The position numbers and the translations under genes were made by a program. A stretch of DNA of 27,963 nucleotides from Candidatus Opitulatrix roisinitermitis (GTDB lineage: Bacteria > Actinomycetota > Actinomycetes > Actinomycetales > Bifidobacteriaceae): assembly GCA_031288055.1 (NCBI GenBank), contig JAITSD010000057.1:1-27963 (forward strand). The letters run 5' to 3'. Below the pieces are notes generated by a model. The model worked only from the letters and a program-made list of their open reading frames with translations, made no database searches and was not told where the DNA came from. Of the stretch, positions 16,170-24,261 are shown piece after piece; positions within the stretch are counted from its first letter, which is position 1; every line of letters begins with the position of its first letter.

Positions 16170-18053
16170 ATGACTAAAACAGTTCAAAATAACGACCAGC
16201 AAATAGCCAAATTATACCAAAATAAATATTTTATATACCCTACTATAAGTCTGATAATAGCTGCTATTTTAGTATATTTATGGTTTCCAGCGAATCTTTG
16301 GCAATATCCCATTCAATTTACTGATGCTCCAGCTCACTATTATTATATTGCTAAATTAGTAAATCAAGGATTTGGAACCGCTTTTCACCTAACTAGTGAA
16401 AATCAATTTTATCCGCCGCTTTGGCATATAGTCGCAGCTTTAATGGTCAAATTTTTTAGCGTAAATATTATGACTGGAGCTGCTTTAAGTTGGTTATTTT
16501 TTAATTGTTTAGTTTTTCCACTAGGCAATATTTTATTAGTTTGGTATTTTATTGACAAAAAAAATCTAGGGCTTTTAACCCTAACTCCTATAATTAGCAT
16601 AGTCTTAACGCCTATGCCTTATCTTTTACTTCATCAAGGGCCTTTATTAGCTTATGGTTCGGCTTGTACTCTTTTACCTTTAACTTTGTTTTTCACTTTG
16701 AAAACTTTTGACATTTTTTTGAATTGGCAAGCTATAGTTTTTGCCAAATATTTTAGTTTAACTATATGTTTATTAATCCTAGATATTTTAGCACAGCCAC
16801 GAATTATATTTACATATTTATTAATTCTATTACCGTTCATAATTAATTATTTAATCCAATTTCATAAAATTAATCCTAAATTATTTAAACGAATTTTGCA
16901 AATTATAATTATTTTAATAGCCATTTTCATCAGTCTAACTATATTTTATGTTCTAACAAAATTAAAAAGTTCTTTACTGCTCCATCCCGAAAATTGGTTT
17001 ACATCTCACACAGGTTCAAATAATTATTTATACACTTTTTTAAATGCTTTTAGCGGCGGAATATTATTATTTAAAACAAGTTTAATAAATATAATTTTAG
17101 CTAGCTTTTTATCTATCATAGCTATCTATATAATAATCAAAAACTTTTTAGCAAAAAATTGGCAATTAGCCAGTGCATATATTTTAATAGCTATTATTTT
17201 TATTTTGGCCGACACATCAAGTGGCGCAATTGGAAACCTATTAACAGCCCCCTGGTATCATGATGAAAATCGTATAGCCACGGCTTTACCCACAATTTTA
17301 ATTTGTTTAATTTATCAATATTTAGTTTCAATTAATTATAAATTTGAAAAAACTTTTTCAAACACAGCTAATAACATATTTAAAAAATCAGTTCTTTGGT
17401 TAAAACTAAATAACTATTTAAAAATTAAGCAATATAAACTAACTGCTATTTTATCTGTTATGTCAATTTTTATAATTTTTGGATTAATTTATACTTTAGA
17501 TACCACTAGAAATTATCTAGGGAACAATTTAAATGAAACTAGTAATGTTAATATCGTAGCAAAGAACAGTATTTTAACAATTGAAAAAATTAATGCCTTT
17601 AACCAAATGAACTCTGTAATTGGAATAAATGATTTAGTTTACGGTGACCCTTTTACTGGTTTACAATATTATTATATCTACCAAACTAGACCCGTTTTCT
17701 TTCCTTATATTAATCCCCGCATTGACAAAAACCCTGAAATGAAAAATGTACTTCTATCTTTTGGTACACCTGATCCATATTTAATTCCTTATACCTCAAA
17801 ACAAAATAGAATAAACTTTGTTAATTCTAAAAAAATGTTAAATGTTTTATGTAAACCAACTGGTAATAAAAAGTTTTTCGTTGATTTTGGTAAACCTTAT
17901 AGAACAGATATGATAATTTACAATCAATTTTCTGGCTTTAGAAATCAACAAACTATTGCCAAATATGTTAAAGATAAAGCCTTTAAACGCGTTTTGCAAA
18001 TACCATCAGGACAATCAAACAACTTTATAGTTTATCAATTAGCCTGTAATTAA
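16170..18053 (+). CDS. Large polytopic GT-C-like membrane protein
   Basis: A 627-residue membrane protein with about 10-11 hydrophobic segments in the first 450 residues and a soluble, probably external C-terminal domain. In the first external loop it has TDAPAHYYYI (D52, H55) followed by FYPPLWH (80-86). An acidic residue there followed by a YP..WH block is the layout of GT-C lipid-linked-sugar glycosyltransferases and of the actinobacterial DUF6541 proteins; I propose that relation with moderate confidence only. It is the last gene of the FKBP operon, and together with the CE4 deacetylase it suggests synthesis or decoration of a surface glycopolymer. Its TAA overlaps the stop of the convergent uxaC by 4 bp. 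No Shine-Dalgarno is present. Confidence 0.75.
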   Translation: MTKTVQNNDQQIAKLYQNKYFIYPTISLIIAAILVYLWFPANLWQYPIQFTDAPAHYYYIAKLVNQGFGTAFHLTSENQFYPPLWHIVAALMVKFFSVNIMTGAALSWLFFNCLVFPLGNILLVWYFIDKKNLGLLTLTPIISIVLTPMPYLLLHQGPLLAYGSACTLLPLTLFFTLKTFDIFLNWQAIVFAKYFSLTICLLILDILAQPRIIFTYLLILLPFIINYLIQFHKINPKLFKRILQIIIILIAIFISLTIFYVLTKLKSSLLLHPENWFTSHTGSNNYLYTFLNAFSGGILLFKTSLINIILASFLSIIAIYIIIKNFLAKNWQLASAYILIAIIFILADTSSGAIGNLLTAPWYHDENRIATALPTILICLIYQYLVSINYKFEKTFSNTANNIFKKSVLWLKLNNYLKIKQYKLTAILSVMSIFIIFGLIYTLDTTRNYLGNNLNETSNVNIVAKNSILTIEKINAFNQMNSVIGINDLVYGDPFTGLQYYYIYQTRPVFFPYINPRIDKNPEMKNVLLSFGTPDPYLIPYTSKQNRINFVNSKKMLNVLCKPTGNKKFFVDFGKPYRTDMIIYNQFSGFRNQQTIAKYVKDKAFKRVLQIPSGQSNNFIVYQLACN

Positions 18054-19543
18054 TTGTAAAACCCAAAATAATTGCGAGCGTTCCAATAACAAATGTTTTT
18101 TACAATATTACCCGCAAATTCTAAATCGTTAGGCAGTTGCCCCCGTTGAACCAATTGTCCTAAATAATCGCACAAACAGCGGCGAAAATATTCATGCCTA
18201 GTATAACTTAAAAAAGATCTAGAATCAGTTAACATACCCACAAAATTACCCAAAAGACTTTCCTCTGCTAAAATTGCCAATTGTTCTAACATACCATTTC
18301 TCGTATCATTAAACCACCAAGCTGAACCTAATTGAAATTTTTGTTTAACACCGTAAAGCCCTAAATCTTGTAAATGAGCCGTTCCCATAGTCAACAAAGG
18401 TAAATAATCATTTTTATTCAAAGAATAAAGAATAGTTCTAGGAACTAAATTAATCTTATTTTTTTGAGACTTTATCTCTAAGTCATTAAAAAATTTAACA
18501 ATAGCTTGTCCCACAGTTTCATCGTTTACACTATCATAACCTGTATCTGACCCCCTTAATTCAAATGCCAGAGTATTGACATCGCGTATGGCATTAATAT
18601 GGAACTGCATAACCCAATCTCTTTTAGCATATTGACTAGCTAAAAATAAATAAATAAAAGTTTGATATTTATTAACCTCCAAATCAGATAAAACACCTCC
18701 CGAAAAAACTTTGGTTAAAATATTAGCTAATTCACTATCTGTTGCTTGGCTATATACAAAAGTGTCAAACCCGTGATCTGATAGACGACAACCGGCTTTA
18801 TGAAAAAAATCTAAACGACTAATAATAGCTTTTTTTAAACTATTTATATCAGTTATGGAAAAGCCGACTATTTCAGAAACTCTAGCTATATATTCTGAAA
18901 AATCAGGCTTTTCGATATGAACTAATTTGTCAGGTCTAAAGGCCGGCAAAACTTTAAAATTGGTCTCATCTTTGGCTAGAAGTTTATGATATTTTAAATC
19001 ATCAGCTGGATCATCAGTGGTACAAACCACTTCAACATTTGATTTTCTAATAAAATCTCGTGGTAAAAAATTATCACTAGCTAATAATTGATTAACTCGG
19101 TCATATATTTTATCGGCCTTATTAGGCGTTAAAATGTCATCAATACCAAAAAATCTTTTTAGCTCTAAATGACTCCATTCAAAAATTGGATTACCTACTG
19201 CATTTTGTAAAGTCTGAGCAAAAGCTTTAAATTTGTCTCTAGGATCACCATCGCCTGAAATATACTTTTCATCAAATCCGGCAGCTCTCATTAACCGCCA
19301 TTTATAGTGATCTCCTTTGGGCTGCGATGACAAACCGTTACTAATCCAGACTTCACTAATATTATTAAATGGTTTATTTTCATAAATAGTTTTGGCTTCT
19401 ATATGACAATGAAAGTCTATAATAGGTTCAGTTTTAGCGAATTTATGCCAAAGCTCAATAGCAAAATCATTTTGCAAAAGAAAATTATTATTTAAAAAAG
19501 TTTTATCTAAATTATTTTTTTCAATTTCTTTTTGTCGATACAC
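18050..19543 (-). CDS. uxaC: Uronate isomerase
   Basis: UxaC interconverts D-glucuronate and D-fructuronate (or galacturonate and tagaturonate), the first cytoplasmic step of hexuronate use. The 497-residue protein has the metal-site motif DFHCHIEA (43-50, H45/H47), ISNGLSSQPKGDHYKWRLMR, EWSHLELKRFFGI, VCTTDDPADDLKYH, CRLSDHGFD and the C-terminal GMLTDSRSFLSYTRHEYFRR block, all conserved in the family. I take GTG at 19543 as the start: a TGC-TAAAAT box ends 6 nt upstream, the standard spacing here. The ATG at 19548-19546 just before it is in another frame. The gene is divergent from the lipoprotein; the GPH symporter two genes away may bring in its substrate. Other hexuronate-pathway genes (uxuA/B, kdgK) are not in the window. 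Confidence 0.95.
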   Translation of the reverse strand: MYRQKEIEKNNLDKTFLNNNFLLQNDFAIELWHKFAKTEPIIDFHCHIEAKTIYENKPFNNISEVWISNGLSSQPKGDHYKWRLMRAAGFDEKYISGDGDPRDKFKAFAQTLQNAVGNPIFEWSHLELKRFFGIDDILTPNKADKIYDRVNQLLASDNFLPRDFIRKSNVEVVCTTDDPADDLKYHKLLAKDETNFKVLPAFRPDKLVHIEKPDFSEYIARVSEIVGFSITDINSLKKAIISRLDFFHKAGCRLSDHGFDTFVYSQATDSELANILTKVFSGGVLSDLEVNKYQTFIYLFLASQYAKRDWVMQFHINAIRDVNTLAFELRGSDTGYDSVNDETVGQAIVKFFNDLEIKSQKNKINLVPRTILYSLNKNDYLPLLTMGTAHLQDLGLYGVKQKFQLGSAWWFNDTRNGMLEQLAILAEESLLGNFVGMLTDSRSFLSYTRHEYFRRCLCDYLGQLVQRGQLPNDLEFAGNIVKNICYWNARNYFGFYN

Positions 19544-19549
19544 ACATTT

Positions 19550-19558
19550 ATTTTAGCA
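19550..19558 (-). promoter_or_regulatory. Extended -10 of uxaC (leaderless, GTG start)
   Basis: TGC-TAAAAT followed by 6 nt (aaatgt) and GTG at 19543. The spacing supports GTG as the real start. No operator-like palindrome is obvious in the 53-bp uxaC-lipoprotein gap. Confidence 0.7.
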
Positions 19559-19581
19559 CACTAAACTATTTATTTAAATAA

Positions 19582-19590
19582 TGTTAAAAT
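19582..19590 (+). promoter_or_regulatory. Extended -10 of the lipoprotein gene (leaderless)
   Basis: TGT-TAAAAT followed by 6 nt (taaagt) and ATG at 19597. It is divergent from the uxaC promoter, with the two -10 elements 23 bp apart. Confidence 0.65.
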
Positions 19591-19596
19591 TAAAGT

Positions 19597-20133
19597 ATGA
19601 TAAAAAAAATTAGTTTATTAACTATTTGCATTTTTGGTTTTATAGGCCTAACGGCTTGTAGTCAAAATAATACTACTCAAACCTCCATCCCAAACCCCAC
19701 AAATTCTACCTCTCCTAAACTAATAAACGAAAAGGGGCAAGAAGTTAATCCAGAGGAATACTTTAAAGATTTATCATCATTAGAAGCTAGCACAGGCGTA
19801 TCTTTAAAAACTGATTGTTTGCTTTCCACTTCATTTAATTCTATAATCCAAAAAGATACAAACCCTGTGGCAGAAGCTAAATGTGAGACAAAAGATAACA
19901 ATAAAATCACTTTTCGTGGTCAAAAAACAGACGATTTAACTGATATTTCTGGCATTTATGAAACTTACGAAAACTCTAAAAATCCAACAATAAATAATGC
20001 TTCAGTTTATGAAAAATATAATACTAAAAAAGATAAAGCGGGTTATGCTTTTTGGTATAATGAAAAACTAAAAACATCCTATTCTATCCAATTTAGCAAA
20101 TGGGATGAAGAATATTTAAAAAAGATTGTCTAG
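19597..20133 (+). CDS. Small lipoprotein, function unknown
   Basis: A 178-residue predicted lipoprotein. It has a basic n-region (MIKK), a hydrophobic core and a lipobox LTAC with the modified cysteine at residue 21. A Thr/Ser/Asn/Pro-rich linker (about 22-45) leads to a compact domain with one further Cys pair (about 75 and 98) that could form a disulfide. I recognise no family. It would be anchored on the outer face of the membrane. It is divergent from uxaC and its TAG stop directly abuts the stop of the convergent symporter gene, with no base in between. A link to uronate uptake is possible from position only. Confidence 0.8.
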   Translation: MIKKISLLTICIFGFIGLTACSQNNTTQTSIPNPTNSTSPKLINEKGQEVNPEEYFKDLSSLEASTGVSLKTDCLLSTSFNSIIQKDTNPVAEAKCETKDNNKITFRGQKTDDLTDISGIYETYENSKNPTINNASVYEKYNTKKDKAGYAFWYNEKLKTSYSIQFSKWDEEYLKKIV

Positions 20134-21684
20134 TTAGTCTTTCCACAAAGTGGCATATGGATGACCGGTTAATTTTTCCGTAATATCTTTAGCTTCCTGA
20201 CTAACATCATCTTTTGAACCACCAGCTTCTAATCTATCAATTTCTTTCACTAAAACTGCATGAGTATGACGGTTAAGCCTAAAAGAAAAAGATACAACTA
20301 GTGCCACAATTATTAAAATCACAGTACCAAAAAAGAAAATTAACACAATTTTATCTGTCACAGCATTTGGCAAAGTTAAAGCATAATTATGAATTGCTTC
20401 AACACTGCTATTTTTAGGGGCTGGTTTAAAACCGGAAATATTTAATAAAATACCAGCAATCCATGTTGCTACAGCCCCAGTAGATTTTCTGAAAAAAGTC
20501 ATAACAGCAGCATATATACCAGCTCTTGATTCTCTAGTCATAATTCTATCAACATCAGGAATAAAAGGAAAAACATTCCATGGAGTAAACTCTAAAATAG
20601 CTCTGCCCACTTGATAAAATAAAGATACTATAATTAAAGCCAACATAGGATTTGCCAAAGCCGTCACATAAATTGAAGCGTAGCCTAGCATTGAAGCAAT
20701 TATTAAACCAAACGATAAAGAAAATAAAAACTTAGGCCCACGGGTTATCATTAATTTCGCAGCCATAAGAGTAGCTGGTATACCAATAACCGAAAGAGCT
20801 AGGAGTGTCCAGGCATCACCTCCATTTAAACCAATAGTGTAAACCACAAAAGTTGGTAACATTGTAGCATAAAAATCTTTACCTGTAAATGAAAAAATAT
20901 AGACAAATAAATGTTTGCGAAAAGCTTTATTCCTAAAAGTCGAAAAATAATCTTTAATACTAACAGCCATTATTTGAACAAAACTCAATTTAGGTTTGGC
21001 ATCAAGTTCCGCCACTAGTTCTTTAGTCAAAGGAGTTTCCCAAGTCGTACCCCAAGAAATAAATATAGCTACCACAAATATAATTGTCCAAATTATACCA
21101 GCAATTAAATAAACACTGGGATTATGAGCGTTCTCTAAAAATGATATAATAATAAAAATTAAAGATGTACCTGTAGCAGATATAAACATTCTGGATCCTG
21201 ACAAAACAGTTCTTAATTTATAATCTTTAGTCATTTCAGTTGGCAAAGTCTCCCAAGGAATTAAAATAAAAGCAATAATAATTTCAATTACAATATAAAC
21301 TAATAAATAAAACCAAAAGTCACCAATAGGCAGCCAAAATAAAGGATAAATAAAAGCAAATAAAATACCGCCAAACAAAATAAAAAAATGTCGACGACCG
21401 AATTTTCTACCCAAACAAGTTTTATAAAAATTATCAGTGATATCTCCTATGAATAACGAAAAAAGTGCATCAACTATTCTACCAATACCCGTTATGGCTC
21501 CTGCAATGGCTGGTTCAATTCCATTAAACATCAAAAAGGTAAAAATTACTCCCGAAACAATACTATTCCAGCCCCCTCCCATCAAATCAATCATACCAAA
21601 ACCAATACCTCTTTTAACATTTATTTTCCTAGGTTTATAAATTCGTGAACCTAGATAATCAAAATTATTCAACTTCTGTTTCAT
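20134..21684 (-). CDS. GPH-family (MelB-like) sugar:cation symporter
   Basis: A 12-helix MFS transporter of the glycoside-pentoside-hexuronide family, 516 residues from the chosen ATG. The family signature near helix 2 reads GIGRIVDALFSLFIGDITDN (67-86), followed by the basic loop GRKFGRRH (92-99). In MelB the helix 2 cation motif is D-x3-D; here the first Asp (D72) is kept and the second is Ser (S76), which could alter cation coupling. Large central and C-terminal soluble stretches (about 215-235 and 485-516) are present. Its neighbour uxaC suggests a hexuronide or uronate substrate; inference. I start at ATG 21684 because AGA-TATAAT ends 6 nt upstream. A longer in-frame reading from TTG at 21717 would cross that box. 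Confidence 0.88.
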   Translation of the reverse strand: MKQKLNNFDYLGSRIYKPRKINVKRGIGFGMIDLMGGGWNSIVSGVIFTFLMFNGIEPAIAGAITGIGRIVDALFSLFIGDITDNFYKTCLGRKFGRRHFFILFGGILFAFIYPLFWLPIGDFWFYLLVYIVIEIIIAFILIPWETLPTEMTKDYKLRTVLSGSRMFISATGTSLIFIIISFLENAHNPSVYLIAGIIWTIIFVVAIFISWGTTWETPLTKELVAELDAKPKLSFVQIMAVSIKDYFSTFRNKAFRKHLFVYIFSFTGKDFYATMLPTFVVYTIGLNGGDAWTLLALSVIGIPATLMAAKLMITRGPKFLFSLSFGLIIASMLGYASIYVTALANPMLALIIVSLFYQVGRAILEFTPWNVFPFIPDVDRIMTRESRAGIYAAVMTFFRKSTGAVATWIAGILLNISGFKPAPKNSSVEAIHNYALTLPNAVTDKIVLIFFFGTVILIIVALVVSFSFRLNRHTHAVLVKEIDRLEAGGSKDDVSQEAKDITEKLTGHPYATLWKD

Positions 21685-21690
21685 AACTTC

Positions 21691-21699
21691 ATTATATCT
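21691..21699 (-). promoter_or_regulatory. -10 box of the symporter gene (leaderless)
   Basis: AGA-TATAAT followed by 6 nt (gaagtt) and the ATG at 21684. The TG dinucleotide is replaced by AG but the hexamer is perfect. A GGAGGA lies 21 nt before the ATG, too far to act as its Shine-Dalgarno. Confidence 0.55.
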
Positions 21700-21771
21700 C
21701 TTAATTCCTCCAACCAAAAATAATTATTTAATAAGTTATAATTAAATAAATTCCAAACTGTTGTTATTTTA

Positions 21772-24261
21772 TTAAATAGCAGTTTTAAACAAACTTTTTT
21801 TAATTATTCTAGACTGCCAAACACTAAAACCAATTAGACTAACCAAAACTATTAAACTTATAACACAGCCTAAATAAAAACCTGGTGCTACATAAGATAA
21901 TTCAATACTATGTTGACCTTTAGATATATTAGCGCCTATAATACCGCCATTAACTTGAAAAATCGGCGTGTCTTTGCCATCAATTTTTAAACTGAAACCT
22001 TTGTCATAACCTATTGAAAAAGCCATAATTGAATTAGGTTTAGAAATATTTATATTACCCTTTAATCCATTAGTATCAAAATTAGTTACCTCCATTTGAT
22101 CAAAACTTTTATAAGCATTTAATAAACTGTCTACAGGCATAGTAAAGGCTTCTATTTGCTTAATTTTGAAAGGCACATTTTCATCTTTACTTGACTCCAA
22201 ACGCTTAGAAATAGTGATTACTAAATCATCTAAAGAACCATCTTGATTTGGTGAAATAACGTATTTTAGTTCATTGTTATTATTACCATAATATTTATTT
22301 TTCATATAAGCATTTTCATTACCATTAATATCTATTTTATGAATAAAATTATTAGGATCATTGAGCATAGTAATTTTAATAAAAAGCAATTTATTATGAA
22401 GTTTAATCGGTAATTTATAATTAATCTTTAAAGGAGTATCAATAAAAAACGATTTAGGGTTTTTACCAACTTTATTAAATATATTAGTCAAATCCAAAGA
22501 TTCTAAATTTGATACATCTGGCAAAGTCTTAGAAGTTAAACTATTATCTTTACTTATGCCAGAAATTAGAGATTGGACCAATTGCAAATTATTCATCTGT
22601 GTAGAACTTGAAAAAACTTTATCACTGGCATAACCCAAAGAAAAAACTTTATCATTTTTAAAAGTATACTGATTTACTTTAGTAAATCCAGCAATCTGAC
22701 GAGGTAAATCAACGGCATTAGAATTATTTGAATTATAAAATAAATATTTGCAACCCAACATTATAGCACTTAAAGCATTGTTATTAGAATATAAATACCA
22801 AGGGAGAATATTAATTGTACCTATTTGTAAACTATTTCTAAAAAACCGTTCATAAGGTTTATTTAAAATTGAAGCATAAATACTATCTGAAAAATAATTT
22901 GCATTAAAAATTTTATTACTAGGCGGTAAAAGACTTGAATCGTATTCCACACTAGAACGATATTTACCGTTATTAACATCACTATTTAAAGTCTGATCTA
23001 TAGAATTATTTAAAGTTTGACTTTGAAGTGATTGCAGATTTTTATATGGAATAAAACCCGATGCATCTAAAGGATTATTGAATTTTAAACTAGATGAGGA
23101 AATTGATATAATTAGAACACAACTTAAAAAGACCAAAGCCGTTTTTTTATAAATAACTAACTCGCTTGACATAAAAAATCGCCTAATAACACACAACGAA
23201 CCAGCCGTTAACAAAATTAACAAAGGTAACATCGGCACAAAACATTTACTCCAAATATATAAACCACCATTTATTAAATAATCAAAAATTGGAAAAGTCA
23301 CAATTATCAACCAAATTAAACTAGTAATTTGCCAAGCCTTATTTTTATAAAACAACAAAACTAATAAAAATAATAACCAGGCAGCTGTGAGACCTAAAGC
23401 ATGCTCATCATTGCCAGCAAACGGATTAGGTAATAGTAATTCTGCTAAATTAACTGATGTTTGCGATTGTCTAGCACCTTGCCAAATAGTCAAACCAGTT
23501 GGCACTAATATAACAGCTGACAAAGCTAACCCCACTATAGCCCTAAAACTAACTTGCCAAAGGTTTTTTAAAAATAAACTTAAAGCAAATTTTTTAGGAA
23601 ATTTTTCAAAATAAACAAAAACCGTATATAGTCCTATAGTTAAACAACAAGATAATAAAAAATAATAATTAATTAAAGAAATGAAAAAGACGCCTAAAAT
23701 AAGCTGCCAATATCTGCTATTTCTAAAATAACTATCAACACCAAATAAAGCTAACATAAGAAAAGGTAAATAAGTAATAAAAACATATTCATTATGAGTA
23801 TTAAAAACCAAAGGCATACTAACCAAAGTACATATTGTGGCAACTAAACTTATAATACTATCAAATCTTTGACGCAAAAAAATGTAAATTAAACCAATAG
23901 TTGCTAAAACAATTAGTGTCATTATTATCACCCAATACGCATACATAGAAACAAAAGGCAAAAAATAAGATAATATAATTAAAGGATTACCTAAACCATA
24001 ATAGGTTAAATTGAAAGCATTTTGGCCGCCACCTAAATTATGAATAAACTGAGGTAAAAGTTGATGGCTCTGGTAAAACAGCTGTCTAAAGTCTTCCGCA
24101 AAATCACGAAATTGAAACAAAGAATCAATAACACTAGCATAAACAAAACCTAATTGCCTAGCCCAAGTAAAGATAGCTATAATAATAGATAACGTAACTA
24201 TCTGCAAAGCTCCAAAAATTATCCAATCTTGCTTAGTAAATCTTTTTAAAATTGCTACCAT
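21772..24261 (-). CDS. YfhO-family membrane protein, third tandem copy
   Basis: A YfhO-family polytopic protein (829 aa), full length. YfhO proteins are GT-C-fold enzymes; B. subtilis YfhO glycosylates lipoteichoic acid. Roughly 12 membrane helices occupy the first ~400 residues, then a large external domain, then a last helix near the C-terminus. The external loop 1 acidic site is D46-x3-Q50 and the LGGGQNAFNL block begins at 76. The final external segment has GFSLKIDGKDTPIF, shared with the other copies. I choose ATG 24261, which overlaps the previous gene by 7 bp. With this start D46, Q50 and LGGGQ fall at exactly the same residue numbers as in copy two; an alternative ATG at 24297 would overlap by 43 bp. 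Confidence 0.85.
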   Translation of the reverse strand: MVAILKRFTKQDWIIFGALQIVTLSIIIAIFTWARQLGFVYASVIDSLFQFRDFAEDFRQLFYQSHQLLPQFIHNLGGGQNAFNLTYYGLGNPLIILSYFLPFVSMYAYWVIIMTLIVLATIGLIYIFLRQRFDSIISLVATICTLVSMPLVFNTHNEYVFITYLPFLMLALFGVDSYFRNSRYWQLILGVFFISLINYYFLLSCCLTIGLYTVFVYFEKFPKKFALSLFLKNLWQVSFRAIVGLALSAVILVPTGLTIWQGARQSQTSVNLAELLLPNPFAGNDEHALGLTAAWLLFLLVLLFYKNKAWQITSLIWLIIVTFPIFDYLINGGLYIWSKCFVPMLPLLILLTAGSLCVIRRFFMSSELVIYKKTALVFLSCVLIISISSSSLKFNNPLDASGFIPYKNLQSLQSQTLNNSIDQTLNSDVNNGKYRSSVEYDSSLLPPSNKIFNANYFSDSIYASILNKPYERFFRNSLQIGTINILPWYLYSNNNALSAIMLGCKYLFYNSNNSNAVDLPRQIAGFTKVNQYTFKNDKVFSLGYASDKVFSSSTQMNNLQLVQSLISGISKDNSLTSKTLPDVSNLESLDLTNIFNKVGKNPKSFFIDTPLKINYKLPIKLHNKLLFIKITMLNDPNNFIHKIDINGNENAYMKNKYYGNNNNELKYVISPNQDGSLDDLVITISKRLESSKDENVPFKIKQIEAFTMPVDSLLNAYKSFDQMEVTNFDTNGLKGNINISKPNSIMAFSIGYDKGFSLKIDGKDTPIFQVNGGIIGANISKGQHSIELSYVAPGFYLGCVISLIVLVSLIGFSVWQSRIIKKSLFKTAI

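Noticed and set aside
16409..16840. Minus-strand open frames inside the GT-C-like gene
   Set aside because: Shadows of a membrane-protein gene with strongly biased codons; no supporting signals.
21706..21711. GGAGGA as Shine-Dalgarno of the symporter gene
   Set aside because: It is 21 nt from the ATG, beyond any functional spacing, and would lie upstream of the predicted transcription start.
21685..21717. N-terminal extension of the symporter from TTG
   Set aside because: It crosses a perfect TATAAT spaced 6 nt from the internal ATG, and the added residues are not family-like.
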